Shown: one piece after another, positions 49,915 through 58,466 of the stretch | Position numbering within the stretch: position 1 is the stretch's first letter | Layout: each line of letters starts with the position of its first letter | NCBI GenBank assembly: GCA_964562015.1 | Contig: CAZLRH010000005.1 | Coordinates: 1 to 64,000 of the forward strand | Reading direction: 5' to 3' | DNA length: 64,000 nt | Source of the DNA: CAZLRH01 sp964562015 | GTDB taxonomy: Bacteria; Verrucomicrobiota; Verrucomicrobiia; Opitutales; JABDGR01 | Translations under genes and position numbers: made by a program | Notes under the pieces: generated by a model | What the model saw: the letters and a program-made list of their open reading frames with translations, nothing else | The model's database searches: none | Told to the model about the DNA's origin: nothing

Positions 49915-51249
49915 ATGAAGCAACGTTCCATACTGCGCGAAGTATCCACCAAGGGCACGGCCTTGCACACGGGCGAGGAAGTGCACCTGACGTTCAAGCC
50001 CGCGCCCGTGGATCACGGCGTCGTTTTCCGGCGCATTGACCTTTACGGCAAGCCCGAGGTCAAAACCTCGGTGGAAAATGTCACCGAACTGGTGCGTTCC
50101 ACGACGCTGACCTCCGGCCACGCGAAAGTGCACACCGTTGAGCACGTGTTGAGCGCGCTCAGCGGCCTGGGCATCGACAACGTCCTCGTCGAGCTCAATG
50201 CCAGCGAGCCGCCGATCCTGGACGGTTCCGCTAAGCACTACGTGAATCTGCTCCAGCAGGCGGAGCCCATCGAGCAGGACAAGGAGCGCGTTTACTTCAG
50301 CTTAAAAGAGCCCGTTTGTGTGTCCGAAGGCAACCGCTCCATCATCGCGCTTCCGCACGATGGGCTGAAAATCACCTGCACCTCCGCCGACGACCGCGGC
50401 ATCCACACCCAGCATCTTTCGCTCGACATCGATCCCGAGTCTTACGCCGCGCAAATCGCCCCCGCCCGCACGTTTACTATCTACGAAGACATCGAGGAAT
50501 TGCTGAAACTCGGCAAAATCCAGGGTGGCAGCCTCGATTCCGCCATCGTCATCAAGGGCGACAAAATTTTGTCGAAGGAGCCGTTGCGGTTCAAAGAGGA
50601 ATTCGTGCGGCACAAGATTTTGGACATCGTCGGCGACATCGCGCTGCTCGGTGCGCCGCTGAAGGCCCACATCATCGCGGTGCGGCCCGGCCACGCGCTC
50701 AACGCCAAGCTCACGCTCGCCCTGCGCGAAAAATTGCTTGCCGCCAAGGAGGGCAAAAAAGCCGCCAAGGCCCCCGCCACCAAGGTCGTCCCCACCGACG
50801 CCAAGGCCCTCGACATCCGCCAGGTGCTCGATTTGCTCCCGCATCGCTACCCGTTCATCATGATTGACCGCGTGACCGAATTGCGCGGCGAGGATGAGCT
50901 GGTGGCGCTGAAAAACGTGACAATCAACGAGCCGTTTTTTCAGGGGCACTTCCCGGGCCGGCCCGTGATGCCGGGCGTGTTGCAAATCGAGGCCATGGCC
51001 CAGGCGGCCGGCATTCTCATGCTCCGGCGCGTCTCCTCCGAGGGCAAAATCGCCTTTTTCATGAGCGCGGACAAAATCAAGTTCCGCCAGGCCGTGGTGC
51101 CGGGCGACCAGCTTGAGGTGCACGTAAAGCTCACCAAAAGCCGCGGCCTGAAAATCGGCGTGGCGGAGGGCACTTGCTCCGTGGCCGGCAAGGTCGTGTC
51201 GTCGGCGGAACTGATGTTCACGATTCTCGACGCCGCGGAAGAGGGTTGA
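49915..51249 (+). CDS. lpxC-fabZ: bifunctional LpxC deacetylase / FabZ dehydratase
   Basis: A 444-residue fusion. Residues 1-275 are LpxC, the zinc enzyme that commits UDP-acyl-GlcNAc to lipid A: VHTVEHVLSAL (Glu76, His77), RHKILDIVGDIALLG (His233, Asp237 zinc ligands) and His260. After a charged Ala/Lys linker (about 278-298), residues 299-444 are FabZ: LLPHRYPFIMIDRV and GHFPGRPVMPGVLQIEAMAQ (His345, Glu359), which dehydrates hydroxyacyl-ACP. Fusion couples lipid A and fatty-acid synthesis; it is known in Bacteroidetes and PVC bacteria. The start at 49915 begins at the family's usual position; an upstream ATG at 49777 is inside the repeat-rich gap. Confidence 0.96.
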   Translation: MKQRSILREVSTKGTALHTGEEVHLTFKPAPVDHGVVFRRIDLYGKPEVKTSVENVTELVRSTTLTSGHAKVHTVEHVLSALSGLGIDNVLVELNASEPPILDGSAKHYVNLLQQAEPIEQDKERVYFSLKEPVCVSEGNRSIIALPHDGLKITCTSADDRGIHTQHLSLDIDPESYAAQIAPARTFTIYEDIEELLKLGKIQGGSLDSAIVIKGDKILSKEPLRFKEEFVRHKILDIVGDIALLGAPLKAHIIAVRPGHALNAKLTLALREKLLAAKEGKKAAKAPATKVVPTDAKALDIRQVLDLLPHRYPFIMIDRVTELRGEDELVALKNVTINEPFFQGHFPGRPVMPGVLQIEAMAQAAGILMLRRVSSEGKIAFFMSADKIKFRQAVVPGDQLEVHVKLTKSRGLKIGVAEGTCSVAGKVVSSAELMFTILDAAEEG

Positions 51250-51303
51250 GTCAGTTGACGGCCGGAAGCAGGCCAGCCGCCGGGTAATGTCTTAATTTGA
51301 AAC

Positions 51304-51373
51304 GGCGCGCTGAGGGCAGCGCGCCCTACCTAAAGTTTCTTCTTGGGGTAGGGCGGGCTGCCCTCAGCCCGCC
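51304..51373. repeat. pair of opposed GTAG palindromes (BIME-like)
   Basis: Left element: GGCGCGCT, loop GAGGGC, AGCGCGCC, then CTAC (51304-51329). Right element: GTAG (51348-51351), GGCGGGCT, loop GCCCTC, AGCCCGCC (51352-51373). The arrangement is CTAC....GTAG with 18 bp between, as at 30688-30757. Stems are 8 bp and perfect. They sit in the 219-bp gap before the adaptor gene. Confidence 0.75.
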
Positions 51374-51468
51374 GTCTTGTTTTTGGCGAAATTAAGACAC
51401 CACCAGCCGCCGGGAAGGTTTGCAAGTTGCCCGCGAACGTCTAGCGTCTTTCGCTTTCACCCCGCAGC

Positions 51469-52683
51469 ATGAGCACCGAAAAACAGGGCCTGGAAGGTTT
51501 GCGCATCGACCGCACCGTTGCGCCCGCGCGGGCGTCCAAAGTCTGGCTCTTGGTGTTCGTCCTCGTGCTGATGGTGGTGGCTGGCGGCGTGCTTTTTTGG
51601 CTGCAACGGCCCCAGCCCGTGGCCGTGCGCACGGAGATGGTGCGTGTGACGACGACGGGCGGCGACCGCACCTTGCTCAACGCTTCGGGCTATGTGACGG
51701 CGCGGCGCCAGGCGACCATTTCCTCAAAAGTCACCGGCAAGGTGACGGAAGTGCTCGTTGAGGAAGGCATGAAAGTCGAGGCCGACCAGGTGCTCGCGCG
51801 GCTCGATTCCTCCAATGTGGAAGCCGGCCTGAAACAGGCTCAGGCGCAAATGGAGTCCATGCAAAAGTCCCTCGAGGAAACCACCCCCGCCCTGGATCGC
51901 GCCGAGCGCGAATTGCAACGCTTTACCCAGCTTGCCGGGAATGAATACGTCAGCAAGTCCGAATTGGATCGTGTGGACACCGACGCCCGCTCACTCCGTG
52001 CGCGCCAGGCCCGGCAGGTCGCCGAGGTCGCCGCCACGGACCGCAGCCTTTCCGTGTGGAAACAGCAACTCGAAGACACCGTGATCCGCGCGCCCTTTGG
52101 CGGGGTCGTCATTTCCAAGGACGCGCAACCGGGCGAGATGGTCTCCCCGGTTTCCGCGGGCGGCGGCTTCACCCGCACCGGCATTTGCACCATCGTGGAC
52201 ATGAGTTCGCTGGAAGTGGACGTGGATGTGAACGAGAGCTACATCAACCGCGTCACGCCCGGCCAGCCCGCCACCGCCACGCTCGATGCCTATCCCGACT
52301 GGCGCATTCCCGCCAAGGTCATCGCCATCATTCCCACCGCCGACCGCCAAAAGGCCACCGTCAAAGTGCGCGTCGGTTTTGAAAAACTGGATCCTCGCAT
52401 CCTGCCCGACATGAGCGCGAAGGTCGCTTTTCAGGAAGCCGGCGAGGCTCCGAAAGTTGCGCCCGAAGTTTTGGTGCCGAAGGCCGCCGTCCACGACCAG
52501 GGCGGACAATCCATCGTCTGGCTCGCGCACGACGGCCGGGCGGAACGGCGCGCGATTTCCGTCGGCCTGCCCCGCGGCGATGACGTGGCCGTCATTGCAG
52601 GTTTAAGCGGCGGGGAAAAAATCATTCTCGACGGCGCGGACCATCTCACCGATGGCGCCGCGATTGCGGAGGCCAAACCATGA
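51469..52683 (+). CDS. periplasmic adaptor protein of a MacAB-like exporter
   Basis: A 404-residue HlyD/MacA-type protein. A membrane anchor (VWLLVFVLVLMVVAGGVLFW, about residues 24-43) is followed by a beta-barrel/lipoyl half-motif (YVTARRQATISSKVTGKVTE), a coiled-coil hairpin (about 118-190), the second lipoyl half (VIRAPFGGVVISKDAQPGEM) and a membrane-proximal domain (VDVNESYINRVTPGQPATAT). It bridges the inner-membrane permeases to an outer-membrane channel. It starts a tight operon: its stop overlaps the ATPase start by 4 bp. No outer-membrane TolC-like gene is in the window. Confidence 0.92.
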   Translation: MSTEKQGLEGLRIDRTVAPARASKVWLLVFVLVLMVVAGGVLFWLQRPQPVAVRTEMVRVTTTGGDRTLLNASGYVTARRQATISSKVTGKVTEVLVEEGMKVEADQVLARLDSSNVEAGLKQAQAQMESMQKSLEETTPALDRAERELQRFTQLAGNEYVSKSELDRVDTDARSLRARQARQVAEVAATDRSLSVWKQQLEDTVIRAPFGGVVISKDAQPGEMVSPVSAGGGFTRTGICTIVDMSSLEVDVDVNESYINRVTPGQPATATLDAYPDWRIPAKVIAIIPTADRQKATVKVRVGFEKLDPRILPDMSAKVAFQEAGEAPKVAPEVLVPKAAVHDQGGQSIVWLAHDGRAERRAISVGLPRGDDVAVIAGLSGGEKIILDGADHLTDGAAIAEAKP

Positions 52684-53378
52684 GCTCTACCAACGGCGTT
52701 CTCGTTCGCATCCACGGCGTGGACAAAGCCTTTCGGCGCGGGTCGGAAACGATTCACGTGCTGACCAATCTGGACCTCGAAGTCCCCGCGGGCGAATTTC
52801 TCGCGCTCATGGGGCCCTCGGGTTCCGGCAAGTCCACGCTCCTGAATTTAATCGGCGGGCTCGATCGCGCCACTTCGGGCACCGTCGAGGTCGGCCATGA
52901 CCGGGTCGGCCAGATGTCCGACCGCGAGCTGGCCGCCTGGCGCACGCGCCACATTGGCCTCGTGTTTCAATTCTACAATTTGCTCCCGGCGCTCACGGCC
53001 GAGCGCAATGTCGAGTTGCCGCTGCTGCTCACTCACCTGAGCAAAGCCCAGCGCCGCCAGCACGTCGCCACCGCCCTCAAAGCCGTGGGCCTGGACCATC
53101 GCACGAAGCACTATCCGCGGCAGCTTTCCGGCGGTGAGCAGCAACGCGTCGGCATCGCCCGCGCCATTGTGACCGATCCGACGATTCTGCTCTGCGACGA
53201 ACCGACCGGCGATCTCGATCGCAAGGCCGGCGACGAGATTCTCACGTTGTTGCAGACGCTCAACCGCGAGCACGGCAAGACCATCATCATGGTCACGCAC
53301 GACCCGCACGCCTCCGCCCGCGCCACCCGCACCGTCTATCTGAACAAGGGCCAGCTTTCCCAAGAGATGCCGGCATGA
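52680..53378 (+). CDS. LolD/MacB-type ABC ATPase
   Basis: A 232-residue ATPase with Walker A GPSGSGKS, LVFQFYNLLPALTAERNVEL (typical LolD/MacB Q-loop region), LSGGEQQRVGIARAIVTDP and ILLCDEPTGDLD, and H-loop VTHD. ATPases of this family power mechanotransmission through FtsX-fold permeases, not membrane transport of solutes by a pore. Start overlaps the adaptor stop (ATGA) and its own stop overlaps the next permease start, so the genes are translationally coupled. Confidence 0.95.
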   Translation: MSSTNGVLVRIHGVDKAFRRGSETIHVLTNLDLEVPAGEFLALMGPSGSGKSTLLNLIGGLDRATSGTVEVGHDRVGQMSDRELAAWRTRHIGLVFQFYNLLPALTAERNVELPLLLTHLSKAQRRQHVATALKAVGLDHRTKHYPRQLSGGEQQRVGIARAIVTDPTILLCDEPTGDLDRKAGDEILTLLQTLNREHGKTIIMVTHDPHASARATRTVYLNKGQLSQEMPA

Positions 53379-54532
53379 AATTTTTCCCCCTCATCTGGAG
53401 CAACCTGCGCCGGCGCAAGCTGCGGACGATCCTCACCATTTCGTCCATTCTGGTGGCGTTTCTGCTCTACGGATTTTTGTGCGCATTGAAAAACGCCCTC
53501 GGCGCGGGGGTCAGCATGACTCACGCCGACCGCCTCATCACGCGTCAAAAGGTTTCGCTGATTCAGCCGCTGCCCCAGAGCTACCAGGACCGCATTCTGC
53601 ACATTCCCGGTGTGGCCGCCGCCGCGCATCAAACGTGGTTCGGCGGCATATACCAGGACCCGAAAAACTTTTTCCCCTCGATGCCCGTGGTGCCCGAGGA
53701 ATTCCTGGCCATGTACCCGGAATTCGTCTTGCCGGCAGACCAGAAGAAGAAATGGCTCGAGACGCGCACGGGCGCGATTGTCGGACGCGCGACCGCGACT
53801 CGTTTTGGCTGGAAAATCGGCGACCACGTCCCGCTCACCTCGCCTATCTGGGGCCAGCCCGCGAACCAGCCCGCCTGGGATTTTGAAATCGTCGGCATTT
53901 TTGACGGCGCGAACAAGAGCACCGACACCTCGCAGCTTTTTTTCCGCTACGATTATTTTGACGAGGCCCGCGCCAGCCGCAAGGGCGAGGTCGGGTGGTA
54001 CACCATTCGCATTGCCAATCCCGACACGGCCGCGGCCACCGCCGCCAAGGTGGATGAGGAATTTGCCAATTCCCCTTATGAGACGAAAACTGAGCCGGAG
54101 GCCGCGTTCGTCCAGGGCTTTGCCCAGCAAATCGGCGACATCGGCACCATTCTCATCTCCATCCTCGGCACGGTGTTTTTCACCATCGTGCTCGTCGCCG
54201 GCAACACCATGGCCCAGGCCGTGCGCGAGCGAACCACGGAATTGGGCGCCTTGAAAGCGATGGGCTTTGGCAACCAGCTCATCATGATTCTGGTGCTGGC
54301 GGAATCGGGCTTGATTGCCGCGCTCGGCGGCTTGACCGGTTTGGGACTGGCGTGGCTTTTTACGATTCGCGGCAGTCCGGTGCCGTCCATCCTGCCGATA
54401 TTTTTCGTGCCCCCGCATGACTATCTCGTGGGCTTGGCCTTAATGGTCGGGCTTGGTTTTGCCGCCGGACTCGTGCCCGCCGCCCAGGCCATGCGCCTGC
54501 CCGTCGCCGTGGCCCTGCGCCGGCATCAATAG
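53375..54532 (+). CDS. FtsX/MacB-fold ABC permease 1
   Basis: A 385-residue permease with the FtsX four-helix layout. One membrane helix lies near the N-terminus (RKLRTILTISSILVAFLLYG). The large periplasmic domain (about 45-265) includes DYFDEARASRKGEVGWYTIR. Three C-terminal helices follow, including ILISILGTVFFTIVLVAGNT and the family block MAQAVRERTTELGALKAMGF. Unlike MacB it has no fused ATPase. It pairs with permease 2 to form a heterodimer served by the ATPase encoded upstream. Exports or extracts an unknown substrate. Confidence 0.92.
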   Translation: MKFFPLIWSNLRRRKLRTILTISSILVAFLLYGFLCALKNALGAGVSMTHADRLITRQKVSLIQPLPQSYQDRILHIPGVAAAAHQTWFGGIYQDPKNFFPSMPVVPEEFLAMYPEFVLPADQKKKWLETRTGAIVGRATATRFGWKIGDHVPLTSPIWGQPANQPAWDFEIVGIFDGANKSTDTSQLFFRYDYFDEARASRKGEVGWYTIRIANPDTAAATAAKVDEEFANSPYETKTEPEAAFVQGFAQQIGDIGTILISILGTVFFTIVLVAGNTMAQAVRERTTELGALKAMGFGNQLIMILVLAESGLIAALGGLTGLGLAWLFTIRGSPVPSILPIFFVPPHDYLVGLALMVGLGFAAGLVPAAQAMRLPVAVALRRHQ

Positions 54533-54580
54533 GAAAAACGTTTTCCACAATTTTCTCCTCTCCCTTTTAGAAACCGTTCC

Positions 54581-55771
54581 ATGTTCAACTGGCTTTCCCA
54601 AGTTTGGCTCATCACGGTGTTCAACCTGCGCACCATGCCGGAGCGCAAGGGCGCGGTGCTCGCCGCGGCGGTGGGCATCGGCGGGGTGGTCGCGGTTTTT
54701 GTCGGCGTGTTTTCCATCGCCGAGGGGTTTCGGCAGGCCATGACTTCCTCCGGCTCCCCCGATATCGCAATGGTCCTGCGCGGCGGCTCGGATACCGAGA
54801 TGAACAGCGGACTCACGCGCGCGGACACCCGCGTCATCAGCGATGCGCCGGGCCTCGCCCGCACCCAGGATGGCCCGCTCGCCTCGGCGGAACTTTTCGT
54901 CATCATCAATCTGCCGAAACGCTCGACCGGCACCGACGCCAACGTGCCTCTGCGCGGCGTGGAGAAAACCGCCCGCGCCGTGCGGGGCAATGTCCAGCTG
55001 GTGGAGGGCCGGGACATTGAATTCGGTCGCAACGAGGTCATTGTCGGGGTCGGGGCGCTGCGTGAATTCGCCGGTCTCGATGTCGGCAAGAAAATCAATG
55101 TCGGCAAAAACGAATGGGACGTGGTGGGCGTCTTCACGGCCGGCGGCGGCATTGCCGAATCGGAAATCTGGACCGATGCCGCCGTGCTCCAGCCCGCCTA
55201 CCATCGTGGCGACAGTTTTCAGTCCGTTTACGCCAAGCTCGCCTCGCCCGAGTCATTTCAGACTTTTCGCGATGCGTTGACCAAGGACCCGCGGCTGATG
55301 GTCAAGGTCGTGCGGCAAAACGAATTTTATGCGGAGCAATCCACCCAAGTCACGAGTTTCATCCAGGGCATCGGCTTTGTCGTGGCGGGCATGATGGCGC
55401 TGGGCGCGCTCTTCGGCGCGCTGAACACGATGTACAGCGCCATTGCCGCGCGCACGCGGGAGATTGCGACGCTGCGGGCGCTCGGTTTTGGCGCGGGCGC
55501 GATCATTTTGTCCATCTTGATTGAATCGCTGCTGCTCGCGGTGGCCGGCGGGCTGGCGGGCGCGGCCGTGGCCTACGTGATTTTCAACGGCTTCACGGCG
55601 GCCACCATCAACTGGCAAACGTTCAGCCAGGTGGCCTTTGCGTTCACCGTGACGCCGCAAATTATCGGCCAATCCATTTGGTGGGCCGCGATTATCGGCC
55701 TCCTGGGCGGGTTGTTCCCGGCGATTCGGGCCGCGCGCCTGCCCATCGCCGCCGCCCTGCGGGAAACCTGA
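54581..55771 (+). CDS. FtsX/MacB-fold ABC permease 2
   Basis: A 396-residue permease with the same topology: N-terminal helix (VLAAAVGIGGVVAVFVGVFS), periplasmic domain, and C-terminal helices with IAARTREIATLRALGFGAGA, a conserved cytoplasmic-loop block, and GGLFPAIRAARLPIAAALRE at the end. It is 48 bp after permease 1. The set adaptor-ATPase-permease-permease has the composition of a heteromeric MacAB-like exporter such as those moving antimicrobials, siderophores or lipoproteins. The substrate cannot be inferred. Confidence 0.92.
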   Translation: MFNWLSQVWLITVFNLRTMPERKGAVLAAAVGIGGVVAVFVGVFSIAEGFRQAMTSSGSPDIAMVLRGGSDTEMNSGLTRADTRVISDAPGLARTQDGPLASAELFVIINLPKRSTGTDANVPLRGVEKTARAVRGNVQLVEGRDIEFGRNEVIVGVGALREFAGLDVGKKINVGKNEWDVVGVFTAGGGIAESEIWTDAAVLQPAYHRGDSFQSVYAKLASPESFQTFRDALTKDPRLMVKVVRQNEFYAEQSTQVTSFIQGIGFVVAGMMALGALFGALNTMYSAIAARTREIATLRALGFGAGAIILSILIESLLLAVAGGLAGAAVAYVIFNGFTAATINWQTFSQVAFAFTVTPQIIGQSIWWAAIIGLLGGLFPAIRAARLPIAAALRET

Positions 55772-55883
55772 GGACTGCAGAAGGTGGAAGGGGAAAAGTT
55801 AAAAGTTAAAGGGGTGGAAAGCGAAGGATAAGAGATTTTATCAGAGCGGAGACGCGCCCGGTGCGCTCGCGCAATCCGGGCAC

Positions 55884-55912
55884 AAAAAAGGCGAAGCCTT
55901 GTGGGCTTCGCC
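55884..55912 (-). terminator. Rho-independent terminator of the RRM gene
   Basis: On the minus strand GGCGAAGCC, 5-nt loop, GGCTTCGCC and six T. The 9-bp stem is perfect and lies 28 bp after the stop of the RNA-binding protein. It is one of the clearest terminators in the window. Confidence 0.9.
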
Positions 55913-55939
55913 TTGAACACGTCGAAACGTGCGGGAGGA

Positions 55940-56365
55940 CTAGTAACGGCTGCCGCCGCGATCGCCACCGCGACCACCGCCGCCGCCGCCGTAACCGCCG
56001 CGATCACCACCACGATCGCCACCGCGGCCACCACCACCGCCGCCGCCGTAACCACCGCGACCGCCGCCGCCGCCACCACCGAAGGAGCGACCGCCACCGC
56101 CGCCGGCCGGACGCTCTTCGCGCGGACGGGCTTCGTTGACCGTCAGCGGACGACCGCCGACCGTCTGGCCATTGATGGCCGCAATGGCCGCTTTGGCCTC
56201 TTCATCCGTACCCATGGTCACGAACGCAAAACCGCGCGGGCGGCCCGTGAACTTGTCCATCGCTACGAACACTTCCTGCACCGCGCCGTGGGCGCCGAAC
56301 AGATCGCGCAACTCGTCTTCAGTTGTGTTGAAGTCGAGATTACCGACATACATTTTGTTACTCAT
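55940..56365 (-). CDS. RRM RNA-binding protein with glycine-rich tail
   Basis: A 141-residue protein. Residues 4-80 are an RNA-recognition motif: RNP2 KMYVGNLDFN and RNP1 RGFAFVTM, the aromatic residues that stack on RNA being present. The tail (about 87-141) is made of RGG and GGGG runs with Tyr and Arg. Cold-inducible proteins of cyanobacteria and other bacteria have this form and act as RNA chaperones. The 5' untranslated region appears long (more than 100 nt to the next recognisable element), as in cold-shock genes. The start at 56365 gives a normal RRM; the ORF extends further but not plausibly. Ends at a strong terminator. Confidence 0.92.
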   Translation of the reverse strand: MSNKMYVGNLDFNTTEDELRDLFGAHGAVQEVFVAMDKFTGRPRGFAFVTMGTDEEAKAAIAAINGQTVGGRPLTVNEARPREERPAGGGGGRSFGGGGGGGRGGYGGGGGGGRGGDRGGDRGGYGGGGGGRGGDRGGSRY

Positions 56366-56637
56366 GCTAATGATCCTGATCCACCGGTAGCTCACGGACT
56401 GTTCCCGAACACCGGGTTTCGAATCATCACCGAGCCTCAAGCCCGCTTGACAATCCACCAAATCGCGTTGCACTAACAATCAAATCTAGGAAGGACAGCA
56501 AAAGTAGGGCAACGGGGGGCGCAGTGCAAGGCTTTATTTTAGAGGCGGTTAGGGGTGGCGGGAGGGTGGACGGCGGACCAGAAGGAGCCGAGCTAATCCG
56601 GACTGAACCCGTGCTAGGTTGGGCTTTGAATCCCAAC

Positions 56638-56729
56638 AACCACGGATAACACGGATGGCACGGATAAGAATAATGAAATGATCAGACTTACCTGGAAGGG
56701 AATCCGTGTTATCCGTGTCATCCGTGGTT
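56638..56729. repeat. ATCCGTG inverted repeat, dispersed family
   Basis: The left arm (56638-56665) has three CACGGAT units following AAC; the right arm (56702-56729) has three ATCCGTG units ending in GTT. Arms of 28 nt differ at a few positions, with a 36-bp centre. A related single arm is at 59021-59048. It sits in the 397-bp gap between the RRM and galM genes; the rest of this gap (56366-56637) shows no other structure. Confidence 0.7.
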
Positions 56730-56762
56730 CAGTTTTGAAGCAAAGCCAAGGACAGAAGGGCG

Positions 56763-58046
56763 TCATTTCGCCGGAGCGTTTGGCTCCATGGCGGGCTTGA
56801 GCACTGGTGCAGCCGGGTTGGCGGGAACTGCCGGGCTCGCGGTCGGCGTGGTAAAGGAAAATTTGTAAACGGTCGTCTGCTGGTAGGTTTCACCGGGTCG
56901 CAGGACCGTGGTCGGAAATTCGGAATGGTTGATGGAGTCCGGCACATGCTGCGTTTCCAGGCAGACCGCCCCAAAGCGCGGATAGGCGACGTCGCCGGCA
57001 AAGGTCGTGCGGCCATTGAGGTTGCTGGCGGTATAGAGCTGGACGTCGGGTTGGGTGGTGAACACTTCCAGGACCCGGCCCGAGGCCGGATCGGACACGC
57101 GGGCGGCCAGTTCCAAGCCGCGAGGGGATCCAGATGCGCGCGCTACGGCTGCCGGCAGCGGCGAGCGGGTGTTGAGCACGAAATTATTGTCATAACCGCC
57201 GCTCCCGGCTTCGCGGAGGTGCGCGCCGATGGCGGTGGGCGTGGTGAAATCAAAGGGTGTCCCTTTGACGGATTTGATTTCGCCGGTGGGGATGAGGCCG
57301 GCGTCGGTCGGGGTATAGTTGTCGGCGTTGATCCAAAGCACTTGGTTGAGCACGGTGCCCTGGCCGGCGAGGTTGAAATAGCTGTGGTTGGTCAGATTGA
57401 TGGGCGTCGCGGCATCGGTCGTGGCCTGATACTGGATGAACAACTCGTTCGCGGTCGTGACGGAGTAGGTGACATTGACCGTGAGCTGGCCGGGAAAACC
57501 TTCGTCCCCGTCCGGGCTGACGAGGGTGAATTGGACGGCCTTCGCGGCGGCCGCGGTAGTCGTCGCTGGAACGATGGCGGAGGCCCACACTTTCTTGTTA
57601 AAGCCATTCACACCGCCGTGGAGGGTGTGCTGGCCGGAGTTTTTGGCGAGGGTGTAGTCCTTGCCGTCGAGGGAGAATCTGCCATTGGCGATGCGGTTGC
57701 CCACGCGGCCGACGATGGCCCCAAAATAGTTCGGCGTGGTGAGGTACGGCGCCAGGGTGTCGAAACCCAGAACGACATCGGCGAGCTGGCCGTCGTGGTC
57801 GGGCGCCTCAATCGCAGTGATGGCCGCACCGTATTCGGTGACTTTGACCGTGATGCCGCCGGGATTGTGTAGGCTGTAAATCTTAACCGCTGTGCCATCC
57901 GGCATCGTTCCGAAATTGCCGGTCTCGACGGTCACGCCGCCTGCGACGAGCGGCGCAGGGGAGGTGGTGGAAGCAGGCGCAACCTCCGCGGCGCGCGCAA
58001 GGAATGCAGAAGCGAGAGCCAGCGCGAAACAGAGGGGTAGTTTCAT
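56763..58046 (-). CDS. galM: exported aldose 1-epimerase
   Basis: A 427-residue protein with signal peptide MKLPLCFALALASAFLARAA. The catalytic residues are placed as in GalM: NSGQHTLHGGVNGFNKKVWA, INLTNHSYFNLAG (general acid His) and AVCLETQHVPDSINH (general base Glu). GVTVETGNFGTMPDGTAVKIY and PTAIGAHLREAGSGGYDNNF are also family blocks. It interconverts alpha and beta anomers of sugars; here the signal peptide puts it in the periplasm, as in bacteria that import sugars from polysaccharides. The C-terminus has a Pro/Ala-rich tail. Length exceeds the usual 340-380 because of the signal and tail. Confidence 0.92.
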   Translation of the reverse strand: MKLPLCFALALASAFLARAAEVAPASTTSPAPLVAGGVTVETGNFGTMPDGTAVKIYSLHNPGGITVKVTEYGAAITAIEAPDHDGQLADVVLGFDTLAPYLTTPNYFGAIVGRVGNRIANGRFSLDGKDYTLAKNSGQHTLHGGVNGFNKKVWASAIVPATTTAAAAKAVQFTLVSPDGDEGFPGQLTVNVTYSVTTANELFIQYQATTDAATPINLTNHSYFNLAGQGTVLNQVLWINADNYTPTDAGLIPTGEIKSVKGTPFDFTTPTAIGAHLREAGSGGYDNNFVLNTRSPLPAAVARASGSPRGLELAARVSDPASGRVLEVFTTQPDVQLYTASNLNGRTTFAGDVAYPRFGAVCLETQHVPDSINHSEFPTTVLRPGETYQQTTVYKFSFTTPTASPAVPANPAAPVLKPAMEPNAPAK

Positions 58047-58130
58047 GGGGAGCAGACTAAAATGGAAAAGGGAAAAGGCAAAAGGCAAAGGGGGCGGAAA
58101 TTAAAGATTCAAAATTGAAAATTCAAAAAA

Positions 58131-58160
58131 AGAGAAAGAGAAAGAGAAAGAGAAAGAGAG
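58131..58160 (+). repeat. AGAGAA hexanucleotide tandem repeat
   Basis: Five units of AGAGAA (the last ends AG), 85-115 bp upstream of galM, inside its likely promoter region. Hexamer repeats can change length by slippage, but six is a multiple of three and the repeat is noncoding, so the effect would be on spacing only. Confidence 0.7.
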
Positions 58161-58247
58161 GAAACGCTAATCAGCAAACCATCGGCGCTCATGGCGGAGC
58201 GCCTGGAGCGGATTTGCTTAAGGGTGGACAGTGCAAGATACTTAGTC

Positions 58248-58466
58248 TCAAGGTAGCCCGTCCAGTTTGGCTGTAGGTTCCCGGAGAAAGATTTCCTCGA
58301 CGGATTTTTTAAAAACTTCGCTGAATTTGTAGGCGAGGGGAAGGCTGGGGGCGTACTTTTCGGCTTCGAGCGCGATGATGGTTTGGCGGGCGACGCCGAC
58401 GCGGTCGGCGAGTTCGGCTTGAGACAAGTCGAATTCGGCGCGGAGGAGGCGGAGGCGGTTTTTCAT
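58248..58466 (-). CDS. XRE family transcriptional regulator (small)
   Basis: A 72-residue protein that is little more than a helix-turn-helix: AELADRVGVARQTI with the flanking helices LRAEFDLSQ and ALEAEKYAPSLPLAYKFSEV. Such small regulators (YozG-like) usually control the membrane protein next to them and themselves. Its ATG overlaps the stop of the membrane protein gene by 4 bp, so it is translated by coupling. The promoter upstream carries three CTAAA sites, which fit a binding site for it; inference. Confidence 0.9.
   Translation of the reverse strand: MKNRLRLLRAEFDLSQAELADRVGVARQTIIALEAEKYAPSLPLAYKFSEVFKKSVEEIFLREPTAKLDGLP

Noticed and set aside
55940..56110. GCC/CCA-type short repeats on the plus strand
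   Set aside because: They encode the Gly/Arg tail of the RRM protein; low-complexity coding DNA.
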